A stretch of DNA of 64,000 bases from NCBI GenBank assembly GCA_029959195.1, contig CP114117.1, forward strand, positions 3,038,001 to 3,102,000. The letters run 5' to 3'. The notes under the pieces were generated by a model. It saw only the letters and a program-made list of their open reading frames with translations, was not told where the DNA came from and made no database searches. This DNA comes from Dictyophora rubrovolvata (taxonomy: Eukaryota; Basidiomycota; Agaricomycetes; Phallales; Phallaceae). Below, one piece after another: positions 48,002 to 58,433 of the stretch. Numbering within the stretch: position 1 is the stretch's first letter; the number at the start of each line of letters is the position of its first letter. The translations under genes were made by a program, and so were the position numbers.

Positions 48002-50146
48002 ATGCCAGCCATGCTCCCACTTCAACAACACGTTCACAAAGTTATTGACAACTTGACAAGACTTTTGCCCAATGAGTTTCGCAGCAAAGTGAGTGTCATG
48101 TGTATTTCACATCAGATGACCACTGGTACTCATCCATATTCAGCCGCAAATCATCGTTCTCAACGGAGCACAAACACCATACAGAAATGACACTGACCGC
48201 GAAATGACATTTCGTCAGGCAGGTTCCATCAACAATAGCCCTTGCATTTTGCACTAATCCCCCGCTCCAGGAATCCAACTTTTTCTATCTCTCCAGCTTC
48301 AACACACCAGACTCCCATCTCGTCATCCTCCATACACCCTCTACCACATCGACCCTCAACCTATTCATACCACCTCCTGATCCTCTCCTCATAATGTGGA
48401 GTGTTCCCCCGCCTTCGATAGTCGAAACAATATCAGAATACAGAGGCGTCGCATCAATCCTAGCAACCCCTCTCCTCGTCTCCCATCTCGCCACGCTGCT
48501 CATCTCGCACCCTGGCGCAGTCATTCACACTCTCCCACTATGGCCTGACCATCCATTCCCTCTTCAACCACCCGATCTAAAGTCTTTTCTATCCGGCATA
48601 AAGCATAACGTTGTAACTGCGGAATACCTCCTCCCGTCTATTCATCTCGCAAGATTGATCAAAACTCCCGCCGAAATTCCCTTAATCCGCAAGGCTAATG
48701 AGGTTTCCTCTAGGGCCCATGAGGTAAGGTATGCACCACATATCCTTAAATATAAATATAAACTTACATTCATTTTAATAGGTAATAATGCGTCTCTTAG
48801 GCAAAGGCGTCAAACACCTCGTCCACAGAGACCCAGTAAGCGAGAAGAACGGTATCCCAGCACTACCAGGCGAATGGCTTATCGAAAAGGAAGCCGAAGC
48901 CGAAGCAGTTTTCGTAGCCAGCTGTCGCCGAGAAGGGTATTTCTCCAGATTGTCATTAATCCTTTGACACACTCTCATCGGACCGTTCCCAGAGCCGTTC
49001 ATCAAGCTTACCTCCCAATTGTCGCAGCTTCAACACGCGCAGCGACGTTGCACTATTGCTGTAACGATAAAGAGTTTGCTTGGGGTCCTGTTAGACAGCA
49101 TCAGCACGGCAACGGACATCCGGGACATGATCATGTTGACGAAGGGGCGATATCTCGCGGGGAAAGGGACTTCATGCCCCAAGGTATGCATTTATATGTA
49201 CTATCAGTCCAGTTGTTTTTCTAAATTTTTTGGTAGTCCTTTTGATAGACGCAGGCGCTGAATGGGATAATTACGCCAGTGACAGTAAATAGTCGACTCT
49301 CTCATTCAAAAAATTCTCAGTCCTCAACATCTCGTTTTAGTCACCCGCACAATGCCCGTGGGTAATGGCGGTAGGTTCACGTCTGAAGCGCGGGAAGTAT
49401 ATTCCATAGTCCTCAGAATGCAAGAAGTAATGAAAACGGTTTCTTTTTTTTTTTGTGTTTTGAATCTAAATTACCCCCTAGGAATCCATGTCCGCCCTCA
49501 AACCAGGCATACACTGGGACGAAATCCAGTATCTCTGCCACCAAATTCTTGTCCGCGAATTCATACGATTAGGTATATTCAAAGGTGAAGAAAAAGATAT
49601 CCTCGAGAGTGGTGTTTCCTCCGCATTCTGTGAGTTTCTTCTTTCTTTCGAGTCACCATATGGCATCTCACTGTTCTTCTCTCCAAGTCCCTCACGGCGT
49701 AGGCCATTCCCTCGGCCTGGACGTACACGACGTACCGAGCGCCAGCAAACCAGCTGGAGCAGACGGAAAACTTCTCCCTCAATTCGAAAGCGACCTTGCA
49801 CGAAGAACTCACTCTTCGTTCTACACTTATCTTAGACTTCGAAGGATCATCCAAGCTGGAATGGTTGTTGTAAGTATCTTTTTTCTCCAAATTAGTCCTG
49901 CCCTTTTAATTCTTCACATTTTGCGCTTATTAGACCGTTGAGCCTGGTTGCTACTTTTCTCCACATCTTCTCGCACCGGCTCGAAACTCCGTGTTCATAG
50001 ATCATGTCACGTTGAGCAGGTATGAAAGTGTAGGAGGTGTGAGAATTGAGGACGTCGTACTTGTCACGAGTGATGGGTGTGAGAATTTGACTACGGTTGG
50101 TAAGAGTGTTGAGTGGGTTGAAGGTGTTTGTTCGGGCGAAATTTGA
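48002..50146 (+). CDS. Xaa-Pro aminopeptidase / prolidase-like metallopeptidase (M24B)
   Basis: Removes or cleaves residues next to proline using two metal ions. The N-terminal creatinase-like domain reads QIIVLNGAQTPYRNDTDREM, FRQESNFFYLSSF and RLIKTPAEIPLIRKANEV. The pita-bread domain shows the metal ligands: two Asp in LIDAGAEWDNYASDITRTMP, His in FFPHGVGHSLGLDVHD, Glu in VTVEPGCYF and Glu in GGVRIEDVVLVT. Exon 1 is 48,002-48,088, exon 2 is 48,144-48,217, exon 3 starts at 48,271; later exons follow to the stop at 50,146 (end VEGVCSGEI). The intron after FRQ has a GC donor rather than GT, since only that join gives FRQ-ESNFFYL in frame. No signal peptide; probably cytosolic or mitochondrial. 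Confidence 0.92.
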
Positions 50147-50435
50147 AATTTGGAAGGTTGGGTTGAGAGGTAAGGTAAAAAAAGGCGGAATGTATTTTTG
50201 GTCTGTAGGTTTGTAGGTTTGTAGGTTTGTAAACTTTATTTTGTCTGTGGTTTATCGGGATTTTGAATGTATATATGCTTGTGTTATATGCTATTGAAGG
50301 ATCCAATATATCGGTCGATAAAAATTTCACAACGGAATACATAAACACTTCTATCAAAATGTGACGTGTATGACGGGATCATGTTCAAGAGAAAACATAT
50401 TAAGGGATAACACTTCGAATCCCGAGCCTCACTAA

Positions 50436-51764
50436 TCACTCGAGTTTCTTGAAACCAAAGAGACTTGCACCGATGGCTCTAGTTTCCTCCTTCTGCAGGG
50501 CAGCTCCGCTACAGACATTCCTGAACAAAGTCAAATATTGATAAGAGTAAATAGACTTACGCTTCTGGATCAAATCGTTCAGGAACACCTAATCCTTTAT
50601 CAGCCCCTGGACGAGCCACTATGCGCTTTAACCAGTTGTCGAGGTTGGGATAATCTTTTATACTGACACCAGCGAATTTGGCGGCGCGAACCCTTTTACA
50701 CAGCGTTGGTCATTAAACACAAATAAAATAGTTGAGACATACCAGGGACTATTATACGAAACTTAAAGTCAGAGCTTGCTCAACTCTCAATGAAAGAAAA
50801 ACTAAAGCTCACAGGGATTTGATATCCGCTAAACTATAATGTGGTCCAACCAGCCACTCTCGTCCCTCCAGGCGCCCTTCAAGCACGGAATAAAGTCGAA
50901 TAAGTTCATCCTATGAACATAGCTATCAGTCAACCGTGGTTATAAATAATATAAACGAGTCATACTTGGTAGCGTTTAATAGCATAAGGAATGTCTTCCG
51001 GAGCGAAACGCAGAAAGTGAACACTAATAGTATATATGTAAGTTTCAGATATGACATTCGGCTTAGACTGGCAGAGCAAAGAAGTCTTACGCTTGACCCG
51101 CCCTTCAATGTCATTAGTCAGTACTGCGCCTCGAGAATTACACACATATATAAACAGTACCACTTACATGGGCGAAAGCCCTCCGTCTGCGAATAAAAGC
51201 CATTGAAGCTGTTCGCTGAACAAATTGGGTTCCTTAATCGGATCGTAAGAAATTATATGTTTGGTGTCATAGTGCTGTGCAATGTCTGGAGAGAAACACA
51301 ATGATGTCAAATTGAATACCAGAATAGTTGAACGGTTAAAAACGTACAAAGAAGGATAGCTGAAGATTCCATTATGGCAAAATCTCCTCTCGAGTGATCG
51401 ACTAGAGCGGGAAGGCGACCTAATATGTTTTCATGAGTAAAATAGTAAATTGACAATCATGTTGTGAAGTTTCCGCGTACCATTGGGATTGATTTTCAAG
51501 TACCATTCACTTTTATGCTCTCTGTCTTTCAGGGAAGGTACTTTCAAATTATCTGCAGCACAGTGAGCTTGTTTGTTTCTTATTGAAACGTGGCTGCGAA
51601 ATCGAAGACATACAAGGAATATTTAATTCCTCAAGAGCCACCGGGACACTTTGTGCTACAATAAAATGGAATATTGATTGAGTAAATCGTGCCATCAAGG
51701 AAGAAGCAATAAACTAACCCGCGGGAGACACAGCCATATAAAGAGTCAACTGTGGAGAAGACAT
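50436..51764 (-). CDS. Glutathione S-transferase (Ure2p-like)
   Basis: The start MSSPQLTLYMAVSPAAQSVP and LEELNIPYNLKVPSL form the thioredoxin fold of the N-terminal domain. The glutathione-binding region reads KINPNGRLPALVDHS and MESSAILLYIAQHYD. The C-terminal all-helical domain has QWLLFADGGLSPMAGQAVHF, EWLVGPHYSLADI, LDNWLKRIVARPG and the end GASLFGFKKLE. A 12-nt microexon (51,091-51,102) supplies the conserved AGQA in the PMxGQAxHF motif. Several introns of 45-70 bp interrupt the gene. The family conjugates glutathione to electrophiles or reduces disulfides. Convergent with the aminopeptidase gene, with about 290 bp between stops. Confidence 0.9.
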
Positions 51765-53096
51765 GTTGATGTTAGCTGATTATAGTTGTGCGTGTGGTTC
51801 GCGATGGGATGTCTAGTAACATGAGGGATAATAAATGTTTTTGAACTTGGTGTGATTTGAAATATTAGGCGAGGCGAGATGGTTGGGGAGTACGAAGAAG
51901 ATTCATCATTAGTCACTTATTGCCAATCATGATTTCCAAGACAGACGCACGGTATTCAAATGGCTAGCTCATATTGATCATTTCTGTTTGAACCAGCGAA
52001 TAGAATCTGAATCGTTTCTAAAGGACGTTCAACGGGTCAGAGTCAGTCTCGCTAAAGACACCCTTAAATTTCGGCGGGGGCACTAGCCAAGAAGCTTTTT
52101 GTAAGTACGTTGCTGGAGAATTCACACATTATACATGGACTGGATGAACACCATTCGGGAAAGGATTCTCGCCGAAATGGACCTGCGAAAGAGCGCGAAT
52201 CAACGGCCCAGTGTATTAAGTTTCTAGTACGCTATACGTACATAGTAATCATTTGTAATTTGACATACAGATTTCCAGAAGGCCCATCAGTGTGAGCGAC
52301 AATCTATGTCATCGATCATCAAACATCTTCCAACAGCACACCAGCTTAGCAATACACAGTCTGGGTCTACTTCGCGTTCGCTGGCGGAGAAGATAGCCAC
52401 GCAAGCGCGCCGCTGCGCGTGGTTCCCTAAGCGATGTGCCAGGATTAAAGGCGCAGCAGCACAGTTCAACACGTTTGTGATGTGATAAAAGTATTCTACA
52501 ATCCATTGAGGATTGAGGATTTAAAAATATCTTCACCAAGTTTCATTGTGGGGGTTGGTACCCGTATTACATTTACACAGTAGGATACTACGTCATCCTT
52601 CGTTTGTAGGCCATTGTTTATATTTATTCCTTTGTGCGCGTATTCACACATCTGTACGTACAAATTTCTATGTAGAATCTCGAGTACTATTCTGCCCCTC
52701 TCATCTTCTCTTACTTACTCTCTGCGTGACGTTTGACGTCATTCAAATAACCGCGGGAAAGGAATGGTTTACTATTATCAGTAGTCACAAGAATTTTTGA
52801 ATAAGAAATATCATGTTTTAGTGGAAGAGAGCCAGCACTATGTAGATGAACGAAACCACTGATATGTAACTACTTGAACAGGTACTGGAATATGCTGCTG
52901 TGGTGTTTTTGAGATGCAATTCTGATACATGCACAACAAGAGTGAACAGGAAAGAAAGGGAACCAAATGATGAGTGTGAGTCAAGAAAATAGTGTAGGAT
53001 AGGAGTTGTAAAGGTAGAGGAGTGAAAAATAAAGCTTGTGCTTGAATTCAAACTGAGGGGAAAGTTGCAATACAAAACTGAGGAATTGGATGATAT
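51765..53096. other. Intergenic DNA before the LTR cluster
   Basis: No gene recognised. The GST promoter lies at the left side. Short open frames around 52,110-52,800 lack support. Confidence 0.4.
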
Positions 53097-53436
53097 TGTT
53101 AGGGCAACTCAGGGCACACACCTAGAGGAGGGAAAACCTAAGATCTATACATGGGGAATGACTAGCTACTCACCTAGAGGAGGGAAAACCTAAGAGAAAA
53201 AGCTTAGGGATCCCCCTCTAGGGAAAACGACTACATATATGTGAGTACAGGTGCTCAGCGGATCCCCATGGGATCCATGGCGATAATGAGTGAAAACAAG
53301 AGAACAAGTTGGAAATGAGAATTGAATGGAAATGAATTGAACGAAGAAATGAGCAATGAATGCGAAAAGAACAGGAAAATGGGAAAACGGAAAAGGAGAA
53401 CGATATACTACTAAGTGTTGCTAGCATACTGTGACA
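53097..53436 (+). mobile_element. Solo LTR A (LTR retrotransposon fossil), 340 bp
   Basis: Begins TGTTAGGGCAACTCAGGGC and ends GCTAGCATACTGTGACA, with a perfect 5-bp target duplication GATAT on both sides (53,092-53,096 and 53,437-53,441). Near its start it carries two copies of CACCTAGAGGAGGGAAAACC, the second forming a hairpin arm. It has no internal coding region. Complete as an LTR; relatively young, given the intact duplication. Confidence 0.9.
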
Positions 53437-53571
53437 GATATTGTTGGTCTTAAAACCGCAGATTTTTATATACAAAGGTAGCTCAGTGTCTGAGTGAAAA
53501 ACGGAACACTTGTAATCTAATTGTGAACAAGACAAGGTAAAATCATTATGGAAAAATGAATACATGGTCTG

Positions 53572-53977
53572 TGTCAGGGCTACTCTCTCAGACTAGAGGG
53601 AGGGGATCCTAAGCAAAATATATTCTAGGAATAATACTAACTCACCTAGAGGGAGGGGATCCTAAGAGAACAAACTTAGGGATCCCTCCTCTAGGGCTAC
53701 TAACTATATACTATGAAAAACGGCAAAGGCCACACGTGGCCTTCGGTTCATGGACTAGGCACGGATACGCGCCGGTCCTGGACTTTTAGCCGGGGCCTAG
53801 GCCATGGCTCTGATGAGAACGGGCGCTCAGCACCCGTTGAAGGAAAAATGGGAATACGGAAGGAGAGGGAAATGCAAGAGATGGGATAGAATACGAGAAA
53901 TATGGAAATAAATAAAATAGACCAGAACCGAAGATAAATGTAGAAAAATAAGGGGATGATGCTAGCGTACCCTGACA
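53572..53977 (+). mobile_element. Solo LTR C (fossil), 406 bp
   Basis: Begins TGTCAGGGCTACTCTCTCAG and ends GCTAGCGTACCCTGACA, with a perfect duplication GTCTG (53,567-53,571 and 53,978-53,982). It is related to LTR A: same hairpin near the 5' end, same GTGCTCAGC-like element, purine-rich 3' half and similar last 18 bases. Only 135 bp separate it from LTR A. Confidence 0.92.
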
Positions 53978-55286
53978 GTCTGGGGATTGGAATTTAAGAG
54001 AAAGAAAAAGGTTTCACCAAGTGATTAAAATGTAAAATAAGGGAAAAATATATAGCAAAATGTGAACACCAAGAAAAAGCTAAGTTTAAAGGCAATACAG
54101 CCTTTATAATCATCATATGGAACCCAACCTCAGCACATCAACATCTATCACGTCATTTCGAGATTGAACAACGGGAGCTGCAGGAGTCAAAGACGAGGGT
54201 CTTGCACAGTGTCATGATCCAAATTCATGACATCACTAGCGATACGGATTCCTTATTTTATTCCCTTATCATATCGTATCTAAACGTTATCTTATCACAA
54301 TCGCTTCGCAGATGCTACGACTGGAAGTCTTGCCAGACTTCATTGCCATTTCACAAAGTCCTAGACACTGTCGTCTTCCTAGGACTTACAGTAAGCTGCA
54401 GATAGACCTTTGGTCTACATTCTAGTTCCAAACCATGCATGAGATCATCTATGACAATTGTAGGTGTTACGCACTGGAACACGTGTACGAAGTCTGGCAA
54501 GGTTAGTGCGAGAGATAAACGGTGGGCTTCAACTTGCTCTTGAGTTGCACCCTCACTGTGCACGTCCATTAACTTCAAGCTATGTGGTCGTGACATCTGA
54601 CACGCTCACACATGGTTCAGACAATGCATTACGATATCAAGAGACATCGTCCTGAGCAAGACGGGGAATGCAGGTTACAACCACGTCATACGATGGGCAT
54701 GAGAGTTCTGGTGACATCGTGTATGTCGCCCCAAACATCAAGATAGAGATTCTAAGATTTGAGATGAAACATCGGCAGTGTCTGCAACACTGCCCATGGT
54801 GAAACGAGAGATTAAGAAGAAGAGAAGGTGTTTCAAGGAAGCTCGGTGTAACAAGTAACAAGGCAAAACTTTTATTGATATCAGAACAGAAAAAGTAGAT
54901 ACATTTAAATTGATCCTTTTATAGAAATGAAACGTGATGACCAATATGAAAAAAGAATGATGTGGACAAGTTTGGAAACGGCGACTTCGGGGAGTTGCCC
55001 AATAAGGAATGGGCGGGGTTTCGGGAAGTTAAGTGAGGTTACGTACACACTAAGTGGGCGTAACAGTAGGTCCTTGTATATGTTCTCCCTTTGTTCTTGT
55101 TGCCTCATGTTTGCCATATGGCAAACCGACCCTGCATATACTTATGATACTCACGAATTGCTATGACATGTATACATTCTCAAGTTCATTATCTATTTCG
55201 AACTGAGATTCAAACCTCTAGCATACTTGTATATAAAGCTTTCTATACATTGTAGCTAGACTTCGCTTTAGACTTAATATTGAACC
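53978..55286. other. DNA between solo LTRs, with one copy of a dispersed repeat
   Basis: No intact gene. It contains the repeat at 54,450-54,620 that recurs at 58,930-59,105. Confidence 0.4.
54450..54620 (-). repeat. Dispersed repeat, copy 1 (about 170 bp)
   Basis: Shares strings such as GTACGAAGTCTGG, GGCTTCAACTTGCTCTTGAGTTG and CCATTAACTTCAAGCT with 58,930-59,105. The minus-strand translations are alike (HSLKLMD-HSEG-TQEQVEA). Origin unknown; possibly a fragment of a mobile element's interior or of a gene. Confidence 0.8.
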
Positions 55287-55571
55287 TGTCAGGGTACACT
55301 AGTGTTGTCCCCTTATTTTTCTACATTTATCTTCGGTTCTGGTCTATTTTATTTATTTCCATATTTCTCGTATTCTATCCCATCTCTTGCATTTCCCTCT
55401 CCTTCCGTATTCCCATTTTTCCTTCAACGGGTGCTGAGCGCCCGTTGTCGCACACCAAAATCTTCCTAATAAGGAAACGTTCTGATTTTTGGTTCAAAGC
55501 GGAGTTTCAAACTACCAAAAACTTAACCAATACATCACAGCCTCTCGAAATCAAAACCCTTACAAAAAAAA

Positions 55572-56153
55572 ATGGCCGCATTTTCATTTCACTATACATC
55601 ATCAATCTCTTTGCCCATTCCAGCATCTCCCACTGAGTCATTACCCCCCTCCGACGATGAATCTATATCACCTTTTCATTTTTCGCCTTCCAGTCCAAGG
55701 ACATATGATTTGGATCTGCATACGACTCTTTATATCTATAGTTCCCAATATGCGAGTCTCGACATCGACGAAGAAACGTACCTCCCGAAGTTCCCTCCAC
55801 CTCTTATTATTCATCAATGCAGAAGTTCGGATTTGGTTCACCCCGGTCTCATGTTTGGAGAAAAGGTTTATATCGAGGAACGATTAGACTGGTTTACAAT
55901 TATCAACGTTTATTCTACACCCGAATCAGCCGTTAAAGACTCATATCGGATTTGGTTAGTGACACAAGAAGGGTTCGAATTTACATTCCTGGTTCTAGAT
56001 GTGCCAAGTCGTTGGGTTGTCATGAAAAACATAAAAATGCAAAAACATAGCCCATATAGACCAGCCAATCTTGTTCCTGTAGATCCTCAAATGTCTCGTT
56101 TTTCACCCCATTCGCCAGAACCAATATCTCTCCCCTCTTCTCCATCCAAATGA
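55572..56153 (+). CDS. Insertion ORF1, 193-residue protein of unknown family
   Basis: Starts MAAFSFHYTSSISLPIP after an A-rich leader (CAAAACCCTTACAAAAAAAA), a good context for translation. A polar Ser/Pro N-terminus is followed by a possibly beta-rich core: LHTTLYIYSSQYASLDIDEE, LPKFPPPLIIH, YRIWLVTQEGFEFTFLVLDVP and RWVVMKNIKM, then a Ser/Pro tail. There are no introns, no signal peptide and no membrane segment. It is a diverged paralogue of the next ORF: spacing and residues match over about 100 positions. No known family recognised. The full-length frame with natural codon use argues for a real gene. Confidence 0.7.
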   Translation: MAAFSFHYTSSISLPIPASPTESLPPSDDESISPFHFSPSSPRTYDLDLHTTLYIYSSQYASLDIDEETYLPKFPPPLIIHQCRSSDLVHPGLMFGEKVYIEERLDWFTIINVYSTPESAVKDSYRIWLVTQEGFEFTFLVLDVPSRWVVMKNIKMQKHSPYRPANLVPVDPQMSRFSPHSPEPISLPSSPSK

Positions 56154-56309
56154 TCCTTCCGAAAGATCCGACGTGTTTGCTCAAACCTTCTTGGACGAAA
56201 TTAGGACAAAAGGCTTGATTAGGATAAGCGATTAGATTTGTATTTCATCTCCTTCTTTCTTTTTGGACATTTCATTAGCGCTTAAAAATTTTGGTTAACT
56301 CATATCATC

Positions 56310-56888
56310 ATGTCGGACAATAACGATACTCCTACTTCCCCTATTCCCCTTTTTCAACTCCCTTTCTTCCCTTTTGAATATCATTCTTCTCTCAGATTCA
56401 GACCCAACCCTAATTTCCTCTCACGACTTCACGTTTACAATACTCTTGTTTCTGAAATTGATGTCGACCCCTCCACAATGCTTCCGATTACTCCACAGCC
56501 ACTAATGGAGATTACTATTCCTTATGACGATCTGGAGATAGGATATCCACGAGCTTTAACCCTGTATGAACGAACCAATGTCAATGTCATGGACGAATTG
56601 TATGAGTTTGTCGAGTTCCTTTCAACAAATCGTCAAGAAGAATCAATCTGGAGACTGGTCTTTCGTCATCAATTTCGAAGTTATACTCAATTCTTATTCA
56701 TAGATGCACCCCTATCTGCCATCCCATCCCCTCCCGACTACTCTGTTGGAAATCAAACCCTCCCTTCCTATTCCAATCTCCAATCCAATCTCGTTCAAGA
56801 TCTGGTATTGTTAAGCGTTGCCATAGCCATTATTATTGCGCCACAGCCACGAAGAAGAAGATCTCGTCAACAAGAACCAGATCAGTAA
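56310..56888 (+). CDS. Insertion ORF2, 192-residue paralogue of ORF1 with C-terminal hydrophobic segment
   Basis: Starts MSDNNDTPTSPIPLFQLPFF, 156 bp after the ORF1 stop and in the same direction. The core LHVYNTLVSEIDVDPSTMLP, PQPLMEI, IWRLVFRHQFRSYTQFLFID lines up with LYIYSSQYASLDIDEETYLP, PPPLIIH, IWLVTQEGFEFTFLVLDVP in ORF1. The C-terminus adds a hydrophobic helix, LVLLSVAIAIIIAP, followed by RRRRSRQQ, which looks like a tail anchor with basic residues. Function unknown. Confidence 0.7.
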   Translation: MSDNNDTPTSPIPLFQLPFFPFEYHSSLRFRPNPNFLSRLHVYNTLVSEIDVDPSTMLPITPQPLMEITIPYDDLEIGYPRALTLYERTNVNVMDELYEFVEFLSTNRQEESIWRLVFRHQFRSYTQFLFIDAPLSAIPSPPDYSVGNQTLPSYSNLQSNLVQDLVLLSVAIAIIIAPQPRRRRSRQQEPDQ

Positions 56889-57977
56889 GAAGTTTGGGAT
56901 GGTAAGATTATAGTTTTGGGTAAGAGGTAGCGCGAGAAGTGCCAGATGGTGATTTTGATAAAGCTATGCTGGGAATCCGGTTTCATCGTCTTCTTTTGAT
57001 CTCTTTTTGTTTCTCTTTTGTTTCTCTTTTTGTTTCAACATATTTCTCCTATTCCCCCTAACCACATATGTGATTCCCCTTTTTTTTTTTTTTAATTGTA
57101 TCCTCCATTGTTTTCTCCTTTTTCTTTTGTTTCTTTGTTCTCTTTTTGTTTCCTTTTGTTATCATGATGAATGATAAGTGATCATTCCGCTTTCCTTTAT
57201 GTTTCCAAATGGTATAAATACTGCATGTAAATACATGTAACAGCAGCAATCTACCGGAACGGTTGTCTCAAGTTTAGTTCAGTTTAAGTCAAGATTCAAG
57301 TCAAGTTTCATCTCTAGTCTATTTCTATGCTCACGTCTATTTCTTTGGATTACTCTGAGTGAGGCCTCGGAGTATAAACTCAACGATTCGTATTGTCATT
57401 GAAGCCTTACTAACTTTAAAAACAGATTATCATCGCTGTATTATCGACAGCGTATTGACTCACCATTTTTATCGCAACTCACATTTATCGTCCCCCTCAC
57501 ACACACACGATCTTAGGATCATCATTTTTTTATTGTTGTTGGTTTTATATCGACGCACACACACACTCTAAATATCATATTATTCCCTCACCCTCCTCCT
57601 TACGAAATCAGCACCAGGACCCGCTCCATGGAGACTAGACGGCCTCAAACAAAATATCTTTGTAGTTTTTCCGATTGTATATATAGCTATGACATTTAGC
57701 TATTATCTTCGGATCGTTACACCGTTCTCATCAGAGCCATGGCCTAGGCCCTGGCTAAAAGTCTGGGACCGGCGTGTATCCACGCCCAGTCCATGAACCG
57801 AAGGCTGTGTGTGGCCTTTGCCGTTTTTCATAGTATATAGTTAGTAGCCCTAGAGGAGGGATCCCTAAGTTTGTTCTCTTAGGATCCCCTCCCTCTAGGT
57901 GAGTTAGTATTATTCCTAGAATATATCTTGCTTAGGATCCCCTCCCTCTAGTCTGAGAGAGTAGCCCTGACAGAACC

Positions 57978-58433
57978 TAGTTCGATATCTCAATATAGTC
58001 TTCTTTATTCATTAACACTTCAGTCATTTCCAAATGCTTTAAATCCAAACCATCTGTAGCGACAACGCCATTCTGGTGTTGGATCCACTACTTCTTTAAT
58101 CTCCTCTTTTTCTGCTTCCTTGTCGACAATCTATTCCTACAGATTGTTCTAGACTTTCTAGAGCTTCGGCTCAATGACATTCTTCAAAGATTCAAAGGTC
58201 CCAAGCGTTGTCAAGACAAGTAGAGCTAACATTCAGAGGACTGTTGTGGTACCACTCAGGTTGAGACCACACTCTACAACAATCCGGTGACATTTGTATT
58301 AATATTAGATACGAACTCTAACGTATATACATTTGTCATCGATACCCGAGTATCGGTACTTAACAGATATTGATCATATAAACAGAGTATTGGCGGTAAC
58401 CTTAAATCATTGTAGTAGAGTGTATGTTGGATG
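57978..58433. other. DNA between LTR D and LTR E
   Basis: No gene recognised. Confidence 0.4.

Larger units (their letters stand above)
55447..57721 (+). mobile_element. Unclassified 2,275-bp insertion carrying two ORFs
   Basis: The segment lies inside LTR D and is bounded by CCGTT on both sides (55,442-55,446 and 57,722-57,726), which occurs once in the uninterrupted LTR C. This is the mark of a staggered-cut insertion. It starts GTCGCACACCAAAATC and ends CGGATCGTTACA. There are no clear terminal inverted repeats, no LTRs, no poly-A end and no transposase or reverse transcriptase. It carries two intronless paralogous ORFs on the plus strand, then about 830 bp of noncoding DNA with T-rich tracts and a TATAAATA near 57,213. 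It could be a nonautonomous element or captured host DNA. Confidence 0.75.
55287..57972 (-). mobile_element. Solo LTR D (fossil), reverse orientation, split by an insertion
   Basis: The two outer parts, 55,287-55,446 and 57,727-57,972, add up to 406 bp and match LTR C almost base for base in reverse orientation. The outer flanks carry a perfect 5-bp duplication GAACC (55,282-55,286 and 57,973-57,977), so this was one solo LTR. It is interrupted by the 2,275-bp segment described separately. Its near identity to LTR C suggests that both are young. Confidence 0.9.

Noticed and set aside
49488-49835. Alternative frames within the aminopeptidase gene
   Set aside because: The metal-ligand motifs are all in the spliced frame; these are read-throughs into introns.
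53781-53845. Hammerhead ribozyme in LTR C (CTGATGAG followed by a stem and GAAG)
   Set aside because: The invariant GAAA is GAAG, the core is altered in LTR E, and no good third stem could be drawn. Kept only as a covarying stem.
55447-57721. Insertion as a terminal-inverted-repeat DNA transposon
   Set aside because: The ends GTCGCAC and (reverse complement) TGTAACG agree too poorly and no transposase is present.
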